Below, in pieces: positions 55,343-64,000 of a DNA stretch of 64,000 nucleotides; position 1 is the first letter of the stretch, and the number at the start of each line of letters is the position of its first letter. Where the stretch lies: assembly GCA_028753945.1 (NCBI GenBank), contig JAPNXP010000012.1, positions 2,232,001-2,296,000 of the forward strand. Reading direction: 5' to 3'. Position numbers and translations under genes: made by a program. The DNA comes from Hexactinellida sp. DTS-2022 (Eukaryota; Porifera; Hexactinellida). The notes below the pieces were generated by a model that saw only the letters and a program-made list of their open reading frames with translations, was not told the origin of the DNA and did not search any database.

Positions 55343-55509
55343 TATTGAAATGACAAGTTTACAATACGTATTATACTTATTACGGTGTTAGAAATATTAC
55401 TTTTGGGTATTATTTTCGGACTTAGGCTATTCGGGCTTATTGCAGTCATCGGAAGTCCAAAGTTTCGTTCTAGTTGAGTCCAAAAATCGCATCACAACAC
55501 TATTAGTCT

Positions 55510-55945
55510 GTTGGTTGAAGAGATTTATCTGAAAATCTTCAATTTTAGCGTATATCTCATCAAATCACATTATAGAGGGTCGGTATGTGTATAATTAAAC
55601 TAGTCGAGTTGAACGAGGGATCACTAGATTAGATAAGGACAAAATTTGAGAATGGAATGTTGTCACATTCCAGCGTTGCACGGTCGAATATGTTCATGTT
55701 AAATATGAAATTGCTAGGAATTTAACGAGTACAAATATGGTGACTACATTTGATTCAAAAAGTTAGGTCTGGGAATGTCGGCGATTTACTATGAAAAAGA
55801 CGAAACTGCCCCCTTTATAGAAATTTTGGCCCAGAACAGATTTTTCTAAGAAAATTACGATTCTAAAGATATCAAAATACGATTTGCATTAATTTTTCAA
55901 GGTTCAACCTTAAGCAACCAGATCGTCACGATTCGAACTACAAAT
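55510..55945. mobile_element. ACTCCGCTTAATTGGGA-family element, internal copy 2
   Basis: Matches 14400-14790 and a piece near 15340 over most of its length (GAGATTTATCTGAAAATCTT, GTTGAACGAGGG, GTCGGCGATTTACT, GGTTCAAC), without the 479-bp hAT insertion. Terminal repeats are not recognisable. Confidence 0.65.
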
Positions 55946-56662
55946 GTATAAAATATACCCACTTGAAGGAAACTAGCAGATTGAGGGTAGGAGGTTATAG
56001 ATTAATTATAATACCGATTAAGTAGGAACAATTAGAGTATAATTTGCAAAAATTGTGCTTAAAGCAGAAAGGGAAGAAATACAAGGGACAAGAAATGAAA
56101 CTAATATAAGTTTAATGATGAAAGGAAAAAGAAACCATCATAGGGGGAAATAAGAGGGGAAATGTCAAGTTTAAACAACTAAGGATGCTTCACATGAGTT
56201 ATACAACTCAATTAGAGTTTATAGGTAGAACGAATTTGTTCTGCTGCTGGTAAGCACATTGAAATGTAAATAGGAAATGGAAACAAGGAGACTACAGCCT
56301 CAAATAAAGTTTACGCATATTCTATCAGCTGATTCAGCTCACCTTGGAAAGCACAGATATTTCAAGCAGGCCACTATACTATATATACTTTTATCAAAAG
56401 TAATCATTTTTGAAACACAAGTATTAAATAATCAGTATACTATTGGCAATCTCAGCGGCTTTATCCTGGACAAAAGTTTGGGTTCTAGTGTTCTTCTTTT
56501 CCTTGCAAAGCGTCTTGTTGATTCGTTTAGCCAAACACTCTTCTTTGTGGATAGGAACTCCGGCGTATGATTGGAAGCACATTGTAATTCTCAACGCAGT
56601 TACTTACGAAAACCGTAAAACAAAATATTTGCTGATTTCCATTGATTGGAGTAATATAGTAG
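55946..56662. other. No gene supported
   Basis: AT-rich; overlapping frames at 56277-56703 lack motifs. Confidence 0.35.
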
Positions 56663-56712
56663 CAGGGGCGGCACGTCCTTTAGAAAAGTGGTGCGGCGGA
56701 TAATTTTACAGT

Positions 56713-59700
56713 ATGCAAATGCAGTCCAGCGATGCAGCACCAGGTATTAGAATGCAGTCCAGCGGTGCAGCACCAGGTATTAGAATGCAGTCCAACGGTG
56801 CAGCACCAGGTATTAGAATGCAGTCCAGCGATGCAGCACCAGGTATTAGAATGCAGTCCAGCGGTGCTGTACCAGGTATTAGAATGCAGTCCAGCGGTGC
56901 AGTACCAGGTATTAGAATGCAGTCCAGCGATGCAGCACCAGGTATTAGAATGCAGTCCAGCGGTGCAGCACCAGGTATTAGAATGCAGTCCAGCGGTGCA
57001 GCACCAGGTATTAGAATGCAGTCCAGCGGTGCAGCACCAGGTATTAGAATGCAGTCCAGCGGTGCAGCACCAGGTATTAGAATGCAGTCCAGCGGTGCAG
57101 CACCAGGTATTAGAATGCAGTCCAGCGGTGCAGTACCAGGTATTAGAATGCAGTACCAGGTATTAGAATGCAGTCCAGCGATGCAGTACCAGGTATTAGA
57201 ATGCAGTCCAGCGGTGCAGCACCAGGTATTAGAATGCAGTCCAGCGATGCAGTACCAGGTATTAGAATGCAGTCCAGCGGTGCAGCACCAGGTATTAGAA
57301 TGCAGTCCAGCCATGCAGCACCAGGTATTAGAATGCAGTCCAGCGGTGCAGCACCAGGTATTAGAATGCAGTCCAGCGGTGCAGCACCAGGTATTAGAAT
57401 GCAGTCCAGCGATGCAGCACCAGGTATTAGAATGCAGTCCAGCGGTGCAGTACCAGGTATTAGAATGCAGTCCAGCGATGCAGTACCAGGTATTAGAATG
57501 CAGTCCAGCGGTGCAGTACCAGGTATTAGAATGCAGTCCAGCGGTGCAGTACCAGGTATTAGAATGCAGTCCAGCGATGCAGCACCAGGTATTAGAATGC
57601 AGTCCAGCGATGCAGTACCAGGTATTAGAATGCAGTCCAGCGGTGCAGCACCAGGTATTAGAATGCAGTCCAGCGATGCAGTACCAGGTATTAGAATGCA
57701 GTCCAGCGGTGCAGCACCAGGTATTAGAATGCAGTCCAGCCATGCAGCACCAGGTATTAGAATGCAGTCCAGCGGTGCAGCACCAGGTATTAGAATGCAG
57801 TCCAGCGGTGCAGCACCAGGTATTAGAATGCAGTCCAGCGGTGCAGCACCAGGTATTAGAATGCAGTCCAGCGGTGCAGCACCAGGTATTAGAATGCAGT
57901 CCAGCGGTGCAGTACCAGGTATTAGAATGCAGTCCAGCGATGCAGTACCAGGTATTAGAATGCAGTCCAGCGGTGCAGCACCAGGTATTAGAATGCAGTC
58001 CAGCGATGCAGTACCAGGTATTAGAATGCAGTCCAGCGGTGCAGCACCAGGTATTAGAATGCAGTCCAGCCATGCAGCACCAGGTATTAGAATGCAGTCC
58101 AGCGGTGCAGCACCAGGTATTAGAATGCAGTCCAGCGGTGCAGCACCAGGTATTAGAATGCAGTCCAGCGGTGCAGCACCAGGTATTAGAATGCAGTCCA
58201 GCGGTGCAGCACCAGGTATTAGAATCCAGTCCAGCGGTGCAGCACCAGGTATTAGAATGCAGTCCAGCGGTGCAGCACCAGGTATTAGAATGCAGTCCAG
58301 CGGTGCAGCACCAGGTATTAGAATGCAGTCCAGCGATGCAGTACCAGGTATTAGAATGCAGTCCAGCGGTGCAGCACCAGGTATTAGAATGCAGTCCAGC
58401 GATGCAGTACCAGGTATTAGAATGCAGTACCAGGTATTAGAATGCAGTCCAGCGATGCAGTACCAGGTATTAGAATGCAGTCCAGCGGTGCAGCACCAGG
58501 TATTAGAATGCAGTCCAGCGATGCAGTACCAGGTATTAGAATGCAGTCCAGCGGTGCAGTACCAGGTATTAGAATGCAGTCCAGCGATGCAGTACCAGGT
58601 ATTAGAATGCAGTCTAGCGGTGCAGTACCAGGTATTAGAATGCAGTCCAGCGATGCAGCACCAGGTATTAGAATGCAGTCCAGCGGTGCAGCACCAGGTA
58701 TTAGAATGCAGTCCAGCGGTGCAGCACCAGGTATTAGAATGCAGTCCAGCGGTGCAGCACCAGGTATTAGAATGCAGTCCAGCGGTGCAGCACCAGGTAT
58801 TAGAATGCAGTCCAGCGGTGCAGTACCAGGTATTAGAATGCAGTCCAGCGATGCAGTACCAGGTATTAGAATGCAGTCCAGCGATGCAGTACCAGGTATT
58901 AGAATGCAGTCCAGCGGTGCAGCACCAGGTATTAGAATGCAGTCCAGCGATGCAGTACCAGGTATTAGAATGCAGTCCAGCGATGCAGTACCAGGTATTA
59001 GAATGCAGTCCAGCGGTGCAGCACCAGGTATTAGAATGCAGTCCAGCGATGCAGCACCAGGTATTAGAATGCAGTCCAGCGATGCAGCACCAGGTATTAG
59101 AATGCAGTCCAGCGGTGCAGTACCAGGTATTAGAATGCAGTCCAGCGGTGCAGCACCAGGAATTAGAATGCAGTCCAGCGGTGCAGCACCAGGTATTAGA
59201 ATGCAGTCCAGCGGTGCAGCACCAGGTATTAGAATGCAGTCCAGCCATGCAGCACCAGGTATTAGAATGCAGTCCAGCGGTGCAGCACCAGGTATTAGAA
59301 TGCAGTCCAGCCATGCAGCACCAGGTATTAGAATGCAGTCCAGCGATGCAGTACCAGGTATTAGAATGCAGTCCAGTGGTGCAGCACCAGGTATTAGAAT
59401 GCAGTCCAGCGATGCAGCACCAGGTATTAGAATGCAGTCCAGCGGTGCAGCACCAGGTATTAGAATGCAGTCCAGCGATGCAGCACCAGGTATTAGAATG
59501 CAGTCCAGCGGTGCAGTACCAGGTATTTGAATGCAGTCCAGCGATGCAGTACCAGGTATTAGAATGCAGTCCAGCGATGCAGTACCAGGTATTAGAATGC
59601 AGTCCAGCGGTGCAGCACCAGGTATTAGAATGCAGTCCAGCGGTGCAGCACTAGGTATTAGAATGCAGTCCAGCGGTGCAGCACCAGGTATTAGAATGCA

Positions 59701-60560
59701 GTCCAGCGGTGCAGCACCAGGTATTAGAATGCAGTCCAGCGATGCAGTACCAGGTATTAGAATGCAGTCCAGCGGTGCAGCACCAGGTATTAGAATGCAG
59801 TCCAGCGGTGCAGTACCAGGTATTAGAATGCAGTCCAGCGGTGCAGCACCAGGTATTACAATGCAGTCCAGCGGTGCAGCACCAGGTATTAGAATGCAGT
59901 CCAGCGATGCAGTACCAGGTATTAGAATGCAGTCCAGTGGTGCAGCACCAGGTATTAGAATGCAGTCCAGCGATGCAGCACCAGGTATTAGAATGCAGTC
60001 CAGCGGTGCAGCACCAGGTATTAGAATGCAGTCCAGCGATGCAGCACCAGGTATTAGAATGCAGTCCAGCGGTGCAGTACCAGGTATTTGAATGCAGTCC
60101 AGCGATGCAGTACCAGGTATTAGAATGCAGTCCAGCGATGCAGTACCAGGTATTAGAATGCAGTCCAGCGGTGCAGCACCAGGTATTAGAATGCAGTCCA
60201 GCGGTGCAGCACCAGGTATTAGAATGCAGTCCAGCGGTGCAGCACCAGGTATTAGAATGCAGTCCAGCGGTGCAGCACCAGGTATTAGAATGCAGTCCAG
60301 CGATGCAGTACCAGGTATTAGAATGCAGTCCAGCGGTGCAGCACCAGGTATTAGAATGCAGTCCAGCCGTGCAGTACCAGGTATTAGAATGCAGTCCAGC
60401 GGTGCAGCACCAGGTATTACAATGCAGTCCAGCGGTGCAGCACCAGGTATTAGAATGCAGTCCAGCGATGCAGCACCAGGTATTACAATGCAGTCCAGCG
60501 GTGCAGCACCAGGTATTAGAATGCAGTCCAGCGATGCAGCACCAGGTATTACAATGCAGT
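56713..60560. repeat. 33-bp minisatellite, about 117 units
   Basis: Unit CAGTCCAGCGGTGCAGCACC + AGGTATTAGAATG. Variants at two positions (GGT/GAT/CAT and GCA C/T) make a patterned array. As 33 is divisible by three, several frames on both strands stay open for hundreds of codons; these are not genes. A 20-bp short unit occurs at about 57149 and again at 58423, and rare variants (TTTGA, TTACA, AGTGG) recur exactly 561 bp apart near the right end. Confidence 0.97.
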
Positions 60561-60596
60561 CGACTGCATTCTAATACCTGGTGCTGCACCGCTGCA
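60561..60596. repeat. Inverted minisatellite unit closing the array
   Basis: ACTGCATTCTAATACCTGGT followed by GCTGCACCGCTG is the array unit in reverse orientation, joined to the last direct unit at GTCGAC. The array therefore ends in a palindrome. Confidence 0.85.
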
Positions 60597-60727
60597 GCTG
60601 TCATAAAATCATTAATTGGATAAATTATCAGTGAATTGTTTAATTTCGAACAGATAGAGGTGGTACAGCAAAACTGGCCATCCTGAAAAGTTGTACGTCG
60701 CTCGCCGCACCAGGTGTGCCGCCCCTG

Positions 60728-61850
60728 AGTAAGATAAAATTACTATGTATGAGGAAAGTATTCAAATAATTACAAATAAATTATAGTCTCAACTATGGCA
60801 TGTCACAACCTGAGGTCTAGGGAACCTTTAGGAGTTCACTGACTTTGGGAATATACCTGTGTAAGCGCGTTTTGGGTATCCCGTCCCCATATCGCTAGTG
60901 TTTTAAAGCCCATGGACTCTAAAATCCTGGCGATTAGACGGGGGGTGGTTCTAAACTCACTTGCGCCGTCATTCTTTATCTTTTCAGAGGCGTGCCGAAG
61001 AAAAGAGGGTTAAAGTGCGGCAGGGGGTCATGGCATAGATTCCACCACCTATAGGGACAATAGAATAGGTGAAAGGGGTTAAATTTATTGCACCACACTG
61101 GTGAAAGATATTTATGATATAAACTTTATAATCAACCCATAAGTAAAAATTAAATATTAAATGTTTCACATACCATGGATTAAAAAGAAAATACTTAAAA
61201 TCAAGCAATTTAAATTAACGCTTTTACTCAACCACACATTTTGAAGATGAATCATCTCTAAAACTGCTTCTAGTTGAGTATATCACTAGATATTGAATAT
61301 ATAGAACATATATGCCTATCCAGTCATGGGTATATAAAATAACAATTAATTATAAGAATTTTTCTGGGTTTTTCTCATTAAACCTGTGTAATCATTACTT
61401 TGAGACTCCTTAATTATAGAAATGCGTAAAAGGCTGCTCAACCTATATAGATAATACAGTATAGTATTATATAATGTGCAATTTGCTAACGTCATCATTA
61501 AATGGCGTCTAAACGGATTAACCACAAATCTGAGAATTTCAAAAGTGTTTCCAATCGACTCGCAATAGTTGATTACCCCATATACAGTGCAATTTATAAC
61601 AATATGAGGCATAGTTTAGCTTTTAATGAAATATAAAAACTGGCCTTCTTTTTTGATGGCCTTCTCGAGGACATACTAAATAGCCGTATATTTAGTAGGC
61701 CATGTCTACCGAACCATAAAAGTAAATGTATTTTTCAGTTTACAGTTATTTAAACTCGATATTTTATTGTCCTTAGTTCCATATTATTGTTTTATAAGAC
61801 AGCTTTTTTTTCTTTATGAAGTGAATGCAATGGTCCTCGTGTCTGTGAGA
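60728..61850. other. Spacer with a diverged CGGTGTAAGCGCG element
   Basis: Bases 60857-60970 (GTGTAAGCGCGTTTTGGGTA, then ATCGCTAGTGTTTTAAAGCC) are a relative of the 24678-24833 palindrome. A scrap of the 10.7-11.5 kb inverted-repeat family (TAGTAGGCCATG) is at 61694. Otherwise no gene. Confidence 0.45.
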
Positions 61851-61854
61851 GCGT

Positions 61855-62050
61855 CTACCAAGGTATGTGTTCTTTGCGTATGCAATCTGCAAGATGATTG
61901 CGCATTCTAGGTTGGTGCCAACGAATTGTGGATGGATCAATTCCTAAAGCAATGGCAGTGCAGGCTGCAGTTGCGAATAATGCACAGTCTGTGCTGCCAT
62001 CCTGTTGTTGCACTTTTTTCCCGTCGTACAGAACTTTACGTAAAATTGGT
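61855..62050 (-). pseudogene. Ulp1/C48-like peptidase fragment
   Basis: Minus-strand frame KVLYDGKKVQQQDGSTDCAL then FATAACTAIALGIDPSTIRW and MRNHLADCIRKEH to TAG at 61855. The 'V-Q-x-Q-x-G-x-x-D-C-(G/A)-L-F-A-x-A' text is the catalytic-Cys end of the Ulp1-like protease-related proteins that many invertebrate DNA transposons carry; the upstream His/Asp part is absent. Fragment only. Confidence 0.5.
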
Positions 62051-62230
62051 GAAAATGCCTAGAGTTACTCTTGGGGGCATTTTACGCGACCAATCCCTAG
62101 AGTAACTCATGGGGGCATTTTACGTGACTTCCCCCTGGAGTTACTCTTGGAACGATTTTACGCAAGCAACCTATTGGCGTATTTTATTAACCAGGTGCAG
62201 TAGCCTTTATATGTGGGGATTTTACGCGAG
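62036..62230. repeat. Imperfect GGGGGCATTTTACGYGA tandem words
   Basis: The phrase AGAGTAACTC / GAGTTACTCTTGG followed by a CATTTTACG word recurs four times at about 45-50 bp spacing. Produces chance frames. Confidence 0.6.
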
Positions 62231-62712
62231 TTGGACCTTTCACCTAAATAAGCCTATTTATGATTACCTCCCACAGCGTTATGGCCATAATTAGCCTTGA
62301 AATCTCACCTAGTATTTTAATTATTTATACAAACTATTATAGCCTAACTCGCTTAATTCAATTAAACTCAATACGGTATATAGTAGTGGAGTTTGCTTAT
62401 TAGCAAGTCTTAGAGTCCAGTTACGCATATGGCTAATAGTTTGTAATAAAGAAACAAAATTAATAAAAAATATACTCTTGGGACTTTTTATAAAAATAAT
62501 AAGCGAATTCCACTGTATTATAATTATAGTTGAACACAATTACATAATTTTCTCGAAACAGTAGCATTCGATGTTCCTATAGATATGGTACCTATTACTC
62601 ATCTGTTTCTAAATATTTAGCAGCTTATACTATTTCTTTTCTAAATCAGTCCCAACCTTGTCAAGCCTCAGCAGTCTGAAAGTTTTATCAACCCTAAGCC
62701 TACACTTTACTG
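62231..62712. other. No feature recognised
   Basis: AT-rich; likely 5' flank of the helicase relic. Confidence 0.35.
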
Positions 62713-64000
62713 ATGATTCAGAATATATCCAGGTCCAACGGTTGTAATGTTTGCTTTGATAAGAGTGTTTATTATTGTTCAGAATGTGGTCATTATTATT
62801 GCAAATACTGCAATGAGAAAGTCCATCAACATCCAGAGCGGGTAGATCATAATCCCAAATTTGTAAATAATCGAGGCGACCTCTTTAGATTCTACCCAAG
62901 AAGAGCTCAGTATCTCACAAGATGAATCCATTACGGAAAATTCCCTTTCAGTTGAATTGAACAATCGTTCTTACAAGCTGAAATTATTGCCACTTTCGCT
63001 GAAAGATTTCTTATTACAGCCATTAAAAACTTTTAAAAAGAAATTATTCAAGCTACACTTGATGGTAGGGATACCCTTGTCCTTTATCCCACCGGGAGTG
63101 GAAAAGGCATATGTTTTCAGTTCCCACCAGTATTTTTAAAGAAGAAGGCTATACTCATAACACCGACAATCAGCTTAATGCAGGATCAAGTTAACAAACT
63201 AAATGGTCTTGGTATCCAGTCAGTTTATTTGGGCTCTGCTCAATCTGATAAACAAGCTGAAATACTTGGGTTGGATCCTGATAGTGAAATATCTCTTACC
63301 TTTGTTACTCCTAAATGGATTAAAAAACCCTGTAATCAATCTAAGGTTAAAGAACTCAAAAGGAAGAAAAAATTAGCTTTGATTGCAATTGATGAATCGC
63401 ACTTAGTAAGCGAATGGGGTGATTTCAGAAATGCATTTTCTGAACTTTGAGAATTAAAGTATTCGTTTGTTGATGTTCCCATTATGGCACTTTCTGCCAC
63501 TGCCACTACTCATGTTGAAGCTAAAATTAAACAAATTCTTAGGAACCCAATTATCAACAAAGCATCCATCAACCGTCCCAACATTACACTTATTGTGGAA
63601 GAGCTGCAACATGATAAGAATATTGGGCATGCCATGCAGTTTGCAAAGAGAGCGGCGCAAATAGCTGATAAATCTTCCGTTATCATATACACAGATTTCA
63701 TCGCTGACATTGGGCCAATCGTATGTAATCTTCATGATATTGGAATTGAAGCTACGGATTATCATGGAGAGATGGATACGACCTCGAGATGTGAATCGTG
63801 TCGAAAATGGAATTCAGTCGAAATTCCGATGATTGTGGCTACAAAAGCCCTTGGAATGGGCATAGACAAACCAGACATTCGGAAAGTTATTCGAAATGGC
63901 GTTCCTGAAAATATGTTAGCATGGGTACAAGAGTTAGGTAGAGCAGGTAGAGATGGGAAACAAGCGTGTGCCACTATTTTGTATAGAAGAACCGATATTT
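62713..64000 (+). pseudogene. B-box zinc finger plus RecQ-type helicase relic, runs off the window
   Basis: Start ATG 62713. Residues 9-45 (CNVCFDKSVYYCSECGHYYC, then KYCNEKVHQH) form a B-box-like Cys/His zinc module. After two frame changes (about 62885 and 62965) and an in-frame TAA near 63034, one frame runs from about 62966 to the window end. It has the RecQ helicase boxes: TLDGRDTLVLYPTGSGKG (Walker A), LITPTISLMQDQV (Ia), IAIDESHLVSEWG (II, DESH for DEAH), TGA at 63448-63450, IMALSATATT (III), SVIIYTDFIADI (IV), IMVATKALGMGIDKPDIRKV-like text (V; MIVATKALGMGIDKPD) and WVQELGRAGRDG (VI). RecQ proteins unwind DNA 3' to 5'. The B-box-RecQ fusion is not a standard cellular RecQ layout and, next to a Ulp1-like scrap, suggests a transposon-borne gene. 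Two stops and two shifts mark it as dead. Confidence 0.75.

Larger units (their letters stand above)
56663..60727. mobile_element. hAT-like element whose body is a minisatellite
   Basis: Left CAGGGGCGGCACGTCC and right GGTGTGCCGCCCCTG are inverted; just inside, GTGGTGCGGCGG and CGCCGCACCA also pair. CAGGGGCGG termini are typical of hAT MITEs. I do not find a clean 8-bp duplication (left TATAGTAG, right AGTAAGAT; AGTAA-AT is common to both neighbourhoods). Almost the whole interior is the 33-bp array. Confidence 0.65.

Noticed and set aside
56713-60560. CRISPR-like array
   Set aside because: Units are directly adjacent with no spacers, and the setting is eukaryotic.
56706-60623. Open frames of 300-828 codons on both strands over the 33-bp array
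   Set aside because: They exist only because the unit is 33 bp and lacks stops in several frames. No start context, domain or non-repeat part.
62713-64000. Alternative genetic code explaining the in-frame TAA and TGA in the helicase
   Set aside because: The PARP and MULE frames end normally, and this relic also has frameshifts; decay is simpler.

Overview
This is a eukaryotic, almost certainly invertebrate-animal, stretch of AT-rich nuclear DNA that is dominated by mobile elements. Evidence for an animal: a PARP14/15-like mono-ADP-ribosyltransferase exon, THAP-domain and P-element-like transposase relics, a RAG1/Transib-like transposase relic, hAT and pogo/Tc1-type MITEs, LINE relics, very short GT-AG introns (57-72 bp) and long microsatellites. 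I cannot name the species. No intact multi-exon host gene is demonstrated. Most coding matter is broken by frameshifts, stops or insertions.

Layout. 0.9-2.7 kb: degraded RAG1-like transposase on +, split by two small insertions. 3.0-4.5 kb: LINE relic, foldback elements, a hAT-like MITE. 5.5-8.0 kb: two THAP-domain gene heads on -, the second split by a TA-flanked MITE. 8.4-12.5 kb: LINE RT scraps, GATCCAT arrays, a 227-bp-arm inverted repeat. 12.5-13.8 kb: third THAP head on -. 14.2-15.6 kb: TIR elements with a nested hAT MITE. 16.4-22.7 kb: a P-element-like transposase on - cut by a Mutator-like (MULE) element with its own FLYWCH/MULE transposase and by hAT MITEs. 22.8-31.0 kb: MITEs, foldbacks, a GC-rich duplicated coding relic and an unrecognised degraded gene. 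31.2-35.8 kb: a pogo-like TIR element carrying a CDC27-like TPR fragment, then transposase copy 1 (PHD-finger, Mutator-like DDE) and a tandem-repeat element. 36.1-41.8 kb: puromycin-sensitive aminopeptidase and UBA2 (SUMO E1) fragments side by side, riddled with MITEs. 42.3-49.2 kb: dispersed repeats, including a 2.5-kb TIR element. 49.5-53.8 kb: PARP catalytic exon, transposase copy 2 (3'-truncated, opposite strand), a TPR-like fragment and C2H2 zinc-finger scraps. 54.4-55.9 kb: a repeat copy with a 250-bp (AC)n tract. 56.7-60.7 kb: a 33-bp minisatellite of about 117 units inside hAT-like termini. 61.8-64.0 kb: a Ulp1-like protease scrap and a B-box plus RecQ-helicase relic running off the end.

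How it fits together. The window is a nested archive: element inside element inside gene, and many joints are legible because target-site duplications survive (8 bp for hAT MITEs, TA for pogo/Tc1-like, 9 bp for the MULE). GC-richer islands are mostly fragments of conserved cellular genes (CDC27, NPEPPS, UBA2, PARP, a TPR protein), suggesting repeated capture or decay of host gene pieces. The most notable items are the RAG1-like relic, the MULE-in-P-element joint, two near-identical transposase copies sharing one frameshift, the aminopeptidase-UBA2 chimera, and the minisatellite carried inside a transposon. All family assignments are from remembered motifs, without database search.
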